Positions 1-5,501 of a stretch of DNA of 5,501 nt are shown here, in pieces. Source of the stretch: an uncultured Mucilaginibacter sp. (lineage in GTDB: Bacteria; Bacteroidota; Bacteroidia; Sphingobacteriales; Sphingobacteriaceae). The notes beneath the pieces were generated by a model. The model had not been told where the DNA came from. It worked only from the letters and a program-made list of their open reading frames with translations, and made no database searches. Within the stretch, counting starts at the first letter, position 1; every line of letters starts with the position of its first letter. The position numbers and the translations under genes are program-made. The stretch covers positions 1-5,501 of the forward strand of contig CAISKH010000282.1 of assembly GCA_903885865.1 (NCBI GenBank), read 5' to 3'.

Positions 1-1
1 C

Positions 2-451
2 TTTTTTAGCGCTGATGTAAAAAAACTGGAAGAGGATTACCTTGACAGCGCCGAATGGGAAGACATTGAAGAACAAACATTGGACAGGGGTACCGAGTTA
101 TTGAACCTGCTGCTTTATCTGAACGAATGTGAAGATGAAGATATTGAACCCGAACTGGAAGATTACCTGAAAGAGTTTTTGCTGGTTGATGATGATGAGT
201 TCCAGGATGAGTATCGTATTTATGAACCGGTTATAGCCCACCAGGTATTAATGGAAAGCTCGTTGGAGGAAATAGCCAGGGTGGCGTTGAAACTGCCCGA
301 AGATTCGGAGCTGAAAGAGTTGTTTTACCCCATGATGTGTTTCTTCCAGAATACTAACCCAACAACTGTTGAAAAAAATAATATAGCTGCAAAAGCCATA
401 AACAAAGGCTTTGATATGGCAGTATTTAGTATATTAGAGTCGTTTATTTAA
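2..451 (+). CDS. Acidic hypothetical protein, 5' end outside the window
   Basis: I do not recognise this protein and assign no function. The frame is open from base 2 to the TAA at 449-451, giving 149 visible residues, so the true start lies upstream of the window. The first start-like codon inside the window, a TTG at 80-82, is probably an internal leucine, because coding-like acidic sequence (VKKLEEDYLDSAEWEDIEEQ) continues upstream of it. The product is soluble-looking, with no membrane segment. It is very rich in Asp and Glu, with clusters such as NECEDEDIEPELEDY and VDDDEFQDEY, and appears mostly helical. The last third is less acidic (KNNIAAKAINKGFDMAVFSI) and ends at a hydrophobic ILESFI. 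It lies 31 nt upstream of the DUF4199 gene on the same strand, so the two may share a transcript. Confidence that it is a real gene is good; confidence in any role is nil. Confidence 0.75.
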   Translation, partial: FFSADVKKLEEDYLDSAEWEDIEEQTLDRGTELLNLLLYLNECEDEDIEPELEDYLKEFLLVDDDEFQDEYRIYEPVIAHQVLMESSLEEIARVALKLPEDSELKELFYPMMCFFQNTNPTTVEKNNIAAKAINKGFDMAVFSILESFI

Positions 452-482
452 ACCCTTAATTTAAACCTTAAACAATTTTCTT

Positions 483-1040
483 ATGGAAGAAGTAATTAAA
501 CCAGTAAAAAACAACCCTACTAAGGTAGCTACCAAGTGGGCGCTGATAAACGCGTTAACGGCTATAGTAATTACATACGCGTTCGAGTTTTTGAATATTG
601 ACCCGAACTCACCATTGAAATACCTGTCTTATATCCCTTTTATAATCTTTTTGTTTATAACGCAGAAAGAATTTAAAGATGAAATAGGTGGTTTCATTAC
701 CTTTGGCGAAGGTTTTTCGGCAGGTTTCAGGTACGCGCTTTTTACCGGTTTAGTAATAGCCGTTTTTGTTTATTTGTACTGCGCAATACTAAGCCCTGCG
801 GTGTTCGACAAAGCATTGGAAGCTTCACGGGCTAAAATGGAAGCACAAAATATGTCAAGCGATCAGATAGAAAGAGGAATGAGCATAGCCAAAAAATGGG
901 GGCCGTTAATGGGCGCTTTTGGTACGGCAGTAGTTTATCCTATTATAGGGGCGTTAATAAGTTTAATAGGCGCGGCAATATTTAAAAAGGAGCGTTCGGC
1001 GTATGATATTGTTGAAAATGCTGTTGACCCAACAGAATAA
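483..1040 (+). CDS. DUF4199 domain-containing membrane protein
   Basis: This is a 185-residue integral inner-membrane protein that fits the DUF4199 family, which is common in Bacteroidota and has no established function. Four hydrophobic stretches are visible, at about residues 15-36, 47-62, 81-105 and 141-166. The family-like segment FITFGEGFSAGFRYALFTGL (71-90) leads into the third helix. Between helices three and four there is a charged, probably helical linker (about 108-138, including AQNMSSDQIERGMSIAKKW). A short charged tail (KKERSAYDIVENAVDPTE) follows the last helix. The length is normal for the family. The ATG at 483 is the natural start because the first helix begins shortly after it. 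The 31-nt AT-rich leader shows no Shine-Dalgarno sequence, which is usual in this phylum. A strong hairpin lies 24 nt past the stop. The family call comes from recalled family features, not a search. Confidence 0.85.
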   Translation: MEEVIKPVKNNPTKVATKWALINALTAIVITYAFEFLNIDPNSPLKYLSYIPFIIFLFITQKEFKDEIGGFITFGEGFSAGFRYALFTGLVIAVFVYLYCAILSPAVFDKALEASRAKMEAQNMSSDQIERGMSIAKKWGPLMGAFGTAVVYPIIGALISLIGAAIFKKERSAYDIVENAVDPTE

Positions 1041-1061
1041 ATATTAAAAACATACTAACGC

Positions 1062-1099
1062 AAGGCGGCCGCTTCAATTTGAAGCGGCCGCTTTTGTTT
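1062..1099 (+). terminator. Rho-independent terminator between converging genes
   Basis: A perfect 11-bp stem (1065-1075 with 1081-1091) encloses the 5-nt loop AATTT. Right after the second arm comes TTTTGTTT, and the stem can extend slightly through AAG/TTT pairing. The T-run lies on the plus strand, so it should end the DUF4199 transcript. The hairpin would also form in RNA from the minus strand, beyond the rseP stop. There it is followed by CTTGCG rather than a T-run, so at most it would act as a weak stop or a 3'-end stabiliser. Each arm contains GCGGCCGC, which is itself palindromic. Confidence 0.85.
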
Positions 1100-1127
1100 A
1101 ATACAATTCCTAAAGGTGGAAATGTCT

Positions 1128-2474
1128 TTATGGCTTATTCTTCAAAACCTGCTTCACTATATCGTTGCCAAACACAAATACCATTAATGATATTAATAAA
1201 ACAAAACCTACTATTTGGGCGCGTTCTAAAAACTTATGGCTCAGGGGTTTGCCCTTTATCATTTCGATAATTAAAAATACGGCGTGGCCACCGTCAAGGG
1301 CGGGCACGGGCAACAGGTTGGTGAAGGCAAGCACCATTGATAAGAACCCCACCAGGGTCCAGAAATGCACCCAGTCTATATGCGTACCAAACATATTTGC
1401 TATAGCTACCGGGCCGCCAACCACCTTGTTAAATTTAGCTTCGCCTTTAAAAACTTTTCCAATGGCTTTGGCATTTGTTGCGAAAGTGCCCCATGCTTTA
1501 TCTGCACCCACCGGGAGTGAGCCAAAAAAGCCATAATTTATGGTGTTTTCTTTTGGCAGATCATATAATAAGGCGATACCTATTTTGCCATCGCCGGATA
1601 CATTTGTTGGTAATTGTTTAGTTTGTTGGTTACGCCTTACCGTAAGTGTGACCGCCTTGTTTTTGTTGGCCTGCAGTTCGGATTGAAGCTGGTCGAAAAA
1701 TTGAATTTTGGTATTATTCACCGCCACAATACTATCGCCCTTTACCAGTCCGGCCTGTTGCGCAAAACTTTTTGGGGCAACTGAATCAACAGCAAATGTA
1801 GTACGCGGTAAGCTGTTGATAAATTGCTCTATACCATCTTTACCATAATCAGACACGTCATTTATAATATTGGCGGGTACGGTAAAGTTTAGCGTCTTAT
1901 CATTTCTTTCTACTGTTAAAACCGTATGGTCAAGTAATACTTTTGGTTTCGTGAGGTCTTCAAAGCGGTCAACAGGTTTACCATTAACGGCAATAATTTT
2001 ATCGCCTGCTTCCAGCCCCATTTTTTTACCTATTACGCCCGGTACAATCCCATACTTTGCGCTTGAGTTTGCAATATAACTATCGCCAAAACGCGCGGTA
2101 AGCATCCAGAAAATAAATATGCCCAGCACAACATTTACAAAAACACCGCCCAACATCACAATTAAACGCTGCCAGGCAGGTTTCGAGCGGAACTCCCAGG
2201 GCTGCGGCGGACCGGCAAGCTGCTCGGTATCCATCGATTCATCTATCATGCCGGCAATTTTTACATAGCCGCCTAAAGGCAGCCAGCCAATGCCATATTC
2301 AACACCTTTATAGTTAAATTTAAACAGGCTAAATCCCCATGCATCAAAAAAAAGATAAAATTTATCTACTTTAATACCGAAAGCCCTTGCGGCTACAAAG
2401 TGGCCCAGTTCATGCAATATTACCAGGATCGAAAGCCCCAGTATTAACTGGCCAACCATAATTACTATACTCAT
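1128..2474 (-). CDS. rseP: RIP metalloprotease RseP (site-2 protease, M50)
   Basis: This is a 448-residue intramembrane zinc protease of the inner membrane. The family cleaves membrane-anchored regulators, such as anti-sigma factors, after a first periplasmic cut. The first helix carries the zinc motif HELGH (H21, E22, H25). The segment WLPLGGYVKIAGM (64-76) matches the conserved membrane-associated loop. A second helix lies at about 103-127. Two periplasmic PDZ domains follow, at about 140-200 (GLEAGDKIIAVNGKPV) and 228-290 (AGLVKGDSIVAVNNTKI). The third helix ends in NLLPVPALDGGH, whose D394 is the third zinc ligand, and a last helix spans about 418-437. All expected catalytic residues are present and the length is normal. 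The ATG start is 3 nt after the dxr stop, which indicates co-transcription and probably coupled translation. Its physiological substrate in this organism cannot be read from the window. Confidence 0.96.
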   Translation of the reverse strand: MSIVIMVGQLILGLSILVILHELGHFVAARAFGIKVDKFYLFFDAWGFSLFKFNYKGVEYGIGWLPLGGYVKIAGMIDESMDTEQLAGPPQPWEFRSKPAWQRLIVMLGGVFVNVVLGIFIFWMLTARFGDSYIANSSAKYGIVPGVIGKKMGLEAGDKIIAVNGKPVDRFEDLTKPKVLLDHTVLTVERNDKTLNFTVPANIINDVSDYGKDGIEQFINSLPRTTFAVDSVAPKSFAQQAGLVKGDSIVAVNNTKIQFFDQLQSELQANKNKAVTLTVRRNQQTKQLPTNVSGDGKIGIALLYDLPKENTINYGFFGSLPVGADKAWGTFATNAKAIGKVFKGEAKFNKVVGGPVAIANMFGTHIDWVHFWTLVGFLSMVLAFTNLLPVPALDGGHAVFLIIEMIKGKPLSHKFLERAQIVGFVLLISLMVFVFGNDIVKQVLKNKP

Positions 2475-2477
2475 TCT

Positions 2478-3665
2478 TTAAATTAAGTTGTATGCCTTTG
2501 CGGGCATTTGTTTTATTAAATTTTCCGCAAATATGCGTGTTTCTTTGTCAGTATTCAAATAATCATCAAGGGCTGGGTGTGTTTTATAGCTGATGTGTTG
2601 CATACAAGTTTCAATAACAGTGCTCATGGCCAAAAAGCCTATGGTATTACTTAAAAATGCGGCTACGGCAGCCTCGTTAGCGGCATTGATAATACAGGGC
2701 ATATTGCCGCCGCGGCTTAAAGCTTCAAACGCTAAACCCAAATTACGAAATGTTTCTATATCAGGCTTTTCGAAGGTAAGGGCGGGGTATGCGGTAAAAT
2801 CAAACCGCCTAAAATTGTTTTTTAACCGGGCAGGATGCGCTAAAGCATACTGAATAGGCAGTTTCATATCCGGCAGGCCCATCTGGGCTTTTATAGAACC
2901 ATCCTCGAACTGAACCATAGAGTGTATAATAGATTGCGGGTGCACTATAACATCCATTTGTTCTGCTTCCAGGTTAAACAGCCATTTCGCCTCTATCACT
3001 TCCAAACCCTTATTCATTAACGTGGCCGAGTCGATAGTTATTTTAGCCCCCATAACCCAGTTAGGGTGTTTCAGTGCGTTTTCGCGGGTTACATCAGCCA
3101 AAAACGCCGAAGTTTTCCCCCTGAATGGTCCGCCCGAAGCGGTGAGAATTATTTTTTCTATGGCGTTGCCCTCTTCACCGGCAAGGCATTGGTATATGGC
3201 CGAGTGTTCAGAATCTACAGGTAAAATTTTAACGTTGTGCTGTTTGGCCAGCCCGGTTATCAGTTCGCCGGCAACAACCAGGGTTTCTTTGTTGGCTAAT
3301 GCGATGTCTTTGCCTGCTTTTATGGCCGCTATTGTAGGCTCCAGCCCGGCAAAGCCAACCATAGCGGTTATAACCATATCAATTTCCGGGTGGGTAACTA
3401 TTTCGTTTATGGCTTCAATACCGGCCAGAACTTTGGTTGATGTATGTGCAAGCGCTGTTTTAACTTCTTCATATTTTCCCTCATCGCAAATTATAGCGTA
3501 GCGGGGATTAAATTCAAGTGCTTGTTTGATCAGCAAATAGGCATTGGAATAAGCAGTAAGAAGAAATACTTTAAACAGGCTGCTATTATCCCTTATCACT
3601 TCCAGCGATTGTGTGCCTATACTTCCTGTTGAGCCGAGAATGGCTATGTTTTTAATATTACTCAA
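2478..3665 (-). CDS. dxr: 1-deoxy-D-xylulose-5-phosphate reductoisomerase
   Basis: This 395-residue cytosolic enzyme converts 1-deoxy-D-xylulose 5-phosphate to 2-C-methyl-D-erythritol 4-phosphate using NADPH and a divalent metal. It is the committed step of the MEP isoprenoid pathway and the target of fosmidomycin. The NADPH-binding motif GSTGSIG is at 11-17 and LANKETLV at 123-130. The metal ligands are D151 and E153 (VDSEHSA) and E222 (in KGLEVIEA). Substrate-binding residues by alignment with the E. coli enzyme are S177 (SGGPF), H200 (HPNW), S213, N218 and K219. HPQSIIHSMV is at 242-251. The enzyme is full length with an intact active site. The start codon is TTG (3663-3665). An in-frame TAA lies just upstream at 3672-3674, and the next in-frame ATG would remove the whole NADPH domain, so TTG is needed. 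rseP follows after 3 nt. A REP-like palindrome ends 15 nt upstream. Confidence 0.97.
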   Translation of the reverse strand: MSNIKNIAILGSTGSIGTQSLEVIRDNSSLFKVFLLTAYSNAYLLIKQALEFNPRYAIICDEGKYEEVKTALAHTSTKVLAGIEAINEIVTHPEIDMVITAMVGFAGLEPTIAAIKAGKDIALANKETLVVAGELITGLAKQHNVKILPVDSEHSAIYQCLAGEEGNAIEKIILTASGGPFRGKTSAFLADVTRENALKHPNWVMGAKITIDSATLMNKGLEVIEAKWLFNLEAEQMDVIVHPQSIIHSMVQFEDGSIKAQMGLPDMKLPIQYALAHPARLKNNFRRFDFTAYPALTFEKPDIETFRNLGLAFEALSRGGNMPCIINAANEAAVAAFLSNTIGFLAMSTVIETCMQHISYKTHPALDDYLNTDKETRIFAENLIKQMPAKAYNLI

Positions 3666-3680
3666 TGTTTTTTACTTGTA
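3663..3680 (-). promoter_or_regulatory. TTG start codon and A-rich leader of dxr
   Basis: On the minus strand the 15 nt before the start read TACAAGTAAAAAACA, followed by TTG. There is no Shine-Dalgarno sequence, and an A-rich leader of this kind is typical of Bacteroidota. The in-frame TAA two codons before TTG rules out a longer protein, and the Rossmann motif beginning at residue 7 rules out a much shorter one. ATT codons nearby are the only close alternatives and are far rarer as starts. Confidence 0.7.
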
Positions 3681-3776
3681 CGTCATTGCGAGCGATAGCG
3701 TGGCAATCTCTGCATTTGCAAATCGATTTACCTGTTGTGTAGAGATTGCCACGCTCGTTCCTCGCTCGCAATGACG
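3681..3776. repeat. REP-like imperfect palindrome
   Basis: The left arm (3681-3711) and right arm (3741-3776) are inverted copies around a 29-nt centre. The outer 15 bases, CGTCATTGCGAGCGA, pair perfectly with 3762-3776. The inner 15 bases, AGCGTGGCAATCTCT, pair perfectly with 3741-3755. Between the two stems the left side has 1 unpaired base and the right side 6, consistent with a 5-base deletion plus a substitution in the left arm. No ORF or T-run accompanies it, so it is neither an insertion sequence nor a classic terminator. I recall CGTCATTGCGAG palindromes as dispersed intergenic repeats in Sphingobacteriaceae and other bacteria; copy number here is unknown. It fills most of the gap between the GH3 gene and dxr and would be present in any read-through RNA. 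Confidence 0.85.
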
Positions 3777-3789
3777 CGTGCTTTATATA

Positions 3790-5289
3790 TTACTCAATAT
3801 ACCCATTCAACTCATCTGCTATCTTCCTGTCATTAGATAATCGTGGTACCTTGTTTTGTCCACCCAGTTTACCCTGTGACCGCATATAATTAATAAACGC
3901 GTCTTTTTTCAAGCTTCGGACAATCAAAGGTTGCAAAATGTTACCGGCAATAAGGTCAAAATAGTAAATATTTTTGGCTTGCAGCGCTTTATCAACTTTT
4001 AAAGCAAATGCTTTTATATCCTTTGGCGCCGGGGCAAACTCTATGAACCATTCATGATAAGGTAATTCGCCATGCGGCGGGTTTACCTGCGGGGCCACGG
4101 TAAACTCAATAATATTAACCCCTTCTTCGTTTGCCACGCTCATTAGCGCCTGCTCCACTTCTTCGCCAATAACGTGTTCACCAAACGCTGAAATATAATG
4201 TTTAATACGCCCGGTGACTAAAATTTTATACGGATCTTTCGAAACAAACTTTACTGTATCGCCCAAACTATACCCCCATAAGCCGGCATTGGTATTTAAT
4301 ATCAGTGCGTAATTTTTATCTAATTCCACCTCTTTGAGGCTTATGCGTGGCGGGTTTTCATTAAAATATTCATCAGCGGGAATAAATTCGTAAAATATGC
4401 CTGAATCAACCAGTAATAACAAACCCTTATTTTTTTGTGAATCCTGGAAAGCAATAAACCCTTCGGAAGCCGGGTAGGTCTCTATCGAATCAATGGCAAA
4501 GCCTATGCTTTCCAGCATACGCGAACGGTAGGGTTCAAAATTTACACCACCATAAACAAACAGCTTAAAATTGGGGAACAGGTCCTTAATCTTTTTTCCG
4601 CCCGAAACAGCCGAAAGCCTGTCGAAATACATCTGACACCAGGGCGGTATGCCCGATATGAGGCGCATATCTTCCCTAATAGTTTCCTGTACAATGGCAT
4701 CTATCTTTTGCTCCCAATCTTCAATGCAATTCACTTCATAGCTCGGTAAGCGGTTTTTTTGCAGGTAGGCCGGTACATGGTGCGCCACTATGCCCGATAG
4801 CCTGCCGGTAGGTATGCCCGCTTTTTCAGTAAGTACCGGGCTGCCTTGCAGAAATATCATCTTGCCGTCTAAAAAATCAGCTTTGCCCGTTTCATGAATA
4901 TAGCTAAGGAGCGCATTTCTAGCCGCTTTAATATGTTCGGGCATACTTTCTTTACTGATGGGAATATATTTTATTCCTGATGTAGTACCCGATGTTTTTG
5001 TAAGATAGGCAGGTTTGCCCGGCCAAAGCACATTTTCTTCGCCGGCGGCTACGCGTTTAATGTACGGGCTCAATTCTTCGTAATCACGAATGGGTACGTA
5101 TTTTTTAAAATCTTCGTAGGTTTTTATTTGGCCAAAGTGATGCTCGCTGCCAAAAGTTGTATTTTTTGCCTTTTCAATTAACCCATCGAAGGTTTTTTGC
5201 TGCAGGCCCAAAGCATTTTTGCGGATGCGGTCCAGGTCTGCATTAACCCATGCGGCAAATACCTTACTTAGTATGGCTTTTATACCCAT
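3790..5289 (-). CDS. GH3 auxin-responsive promoter family protein (acyl-adenylating enzyme)
   Basis: This 499-residue protein belongs to the GH3 family of the adenylate-forming (ANL) superfamily. Plant members activate a carboxylic acid such as jasmonate or indole acetate with ATP and join it to an amino acid. The substrates of bacterial members are mostly unknown, so only the adenylation-ligation chemistry is inferred here. ATP-site motifs are present in order: the P-loop-like TKTSGTTSGIKYIP (97-110), YPASEGF (272-278), GYSLGDTVKF (339-348) and VTGRIKHYISAFGEHV (358-373). A C-terminal domain follows, and its NKVPR (479-483) resembles the lysine-containing YKTPR of plant GH3 proteins, which makes K480 the likely mobile lysine. 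The protein has no signal peptide or membrane segment, and the length is a little shorter than plant members. The ATG start is 2 nt after the stop of the upstream membrane-protein gene, implying a shared transcript. The palindrome begins 13 nt past its stop. It is not a glycoside hydrolase despite the name. Confidence 0.93.
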   Translation of the reverse strand: MGIKAILSKVFAAWVNADLDRIRKNALGLQQKTFDGLIEKAKNTTFGSEHHFGQIKTYEDFKKYVPIRDYEELSPYIKRVAAGEENVLWPGKPAYLTKTSGTTSGIKYIPISKESMPEHIKAARNALLSYIHETGKADFLDGKMIFLQGSPVLTEKAGIPTGRLSGIVAHHVPAYLQKNRLPSYEVNCIEDWEQKIDAIVQETIREDMRLISGIPPWCQMYFDRLSAVSGGKKIKDLFPNFKLFVYGGVNFEPYRSRMLESIGFAIDSIETYPASEGFIAFQDSQKNKGLLLLVDSGIFYEFIPADEYFNENPPRISLKEVELDKNYALILNTNAGLWGYSLGDTVKFVSKDPYKILVTGRIKHYISAFGEHVIGEEVEQALMSVANEEGVNIIEFTVAPQVNPPHGELPYHEWFIEFAPAPKDIKAFALKVDKALQAKNIYYFDLIAGNILQPLIVRSLKKDAFINYMRSQGKLGGQNKVPRLSNDRKIADELNGYIE

Positions 5290-5291
5290 AA

Positions 5292-5501
5292 TTATAAAGT
5301 TTCGGCAGTGTCGTCATCCACATCCAAATGACTGTAAATTAGTTTACGATAGGTAACCATAATAATAACCTGCACAGTTGGAAAAGCTACAACAAACCAA
5401 AGATAAAACGAAATTTTTACCAGGAACTCTATACTATTGCGGTTGGGGCCAAAAAGGCTGAGTATGGAAACAAACGGGATTAATGTTATTACCATAAAGG
5501 C
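5292..5501 (-). CDS. C-terminal end of an unidentified membrane protein
   Basis: The visible 69 residues are the end of a gene that enters from the right edge. An ATG occurs at 5493-5495, but the frame remains open to the window end (Ala-Phe before that Met), so the Met is probably internal. Two hydrophobic stretches can be seen: VITLIPFVSILSLF and, after a short polar stretch containing NRNSIEF, FYLWFVVAFPTVQVIIMV. A cytoplasmic-looking tail with basic then acidic residues (TYRKLIYSHLDVDDDTAETL) ends the protein. The stop overlaps nothing and is 2 nt from the GH3 start, which suggests translational coupling. I cannot assign a family from this fragment. A small complete protein of 67 residues is the less likely alternative. 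Confidence 0.7.
   Translation of the reverse strand, partial: AFMVITLIPFVSILSLFGPNRNSIEFLVKISFYLWFVVAFPTVQVIIMVTYRKLIYSHLDVDDDTAETL

Noticed and set aside
1079..1270. Possible small plus-strand gene starting in the terminator loop
   Set aside because: Its start codon would sit within the hairpin, and most of it runs antisense to the rseP 3' end. The peptide has no coherent features.
1165..1536. Open frame of 123 codons on the plus strand inside rseP
   Set aside because: It lies opposite the conserved rseP coding sequence, and its translation has no recognisable domain; it is a shadow frame.
3022..3501. Open frame of 159 codons on the plus strand inside dxr
   Set aside because: It is antisense to the part of dxr encoding the metal and substrate site. 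The openness follows from dxr codon use, and nothing family-like appears in the translation.
3714..3729. Overlapping short palindromes ATTTGCAAAT and AAATCGATTT in the centre of the repeat
   Set aside because: They are short AT-rich palindromes that could arise by chance, with no second copy to suggest an operator. They are better treated as the loop of the larger palindrome.
3712..3740. Possible Bacteroidota -7 promoter element (TCGATTTG on the minus strand) for dxr
   Set aside because: It only partly matches TAnnTTTG and no TTG-type -33 element was found at the right distance, so the evidence is too weak to call a promoter.
3681..3776. CRISPR-like repeat or insertion-sequence end
   Set aside because: There are only two arms in inverted orientation, with no direct repeat series, spacers or transposase, so a REP-like palindrome explains it better.

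Overview
The window looks like a piece of a Bacteroidota chromosome, most likely from the Sphingobacteriaceae (Mucilaginibacter/Pedobacter type). This is inferred from four things: a DUF4199 membrane protein, a bacterial GH3-family protein, the dxr-rseP gene pair, and A-rich leaders with no clear Shine-Dalgarno sequence. An imperfect palindrome beginning CGTCATTGCGAG also fits; I recall elements of this kind being scattered through such genomes. Moderate GC with AT-rich gaps agrees. No database search was possible.

Layout: two plus-strand genes occupy the left end (2-1040). The first is an acidic protein of unknown function that is cut by the window edge. The second is a four-helix DUF4199 membrane protein. 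A strong hairpin followed by T residues (1062-1099) ends this unit in the gap between converging genes. The rest of the window is a minus-strand run, read from right to left: the C-terminal end of an unidentified membrane protein (5292-5501), a GH3/acyl-adenylate-type enzyme (3790-5289), a 124-bp gap mostly filled by a REP-like palindrome (3681-3776), dxr (2478-3665) and rseP (1128-2474).

How the genes relate: dxr makes 2-C-methyl-D-erythritol 4-phosphate, the first committed intermediate of the MEP isoprenoid pathway. rseP encodes an intramembrane site-2 protease that starts 3 nt after dxr stops, so the two are almost certainly co-transcribed. The membrane protein and the GH3 gene are likewise only 2 nt apart. 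The palindrome separates these two tightly coupled pairs and ends only 15 nt before the dxr start.

Most of the window is ordinary housekeeping sequence, and I found no convincing undescribed system. The points most worth a second look are the palindrome pressed against dxr, the TTG start codon that dxr appears to need, and the unassigned substrate of the GH3 enzyme.
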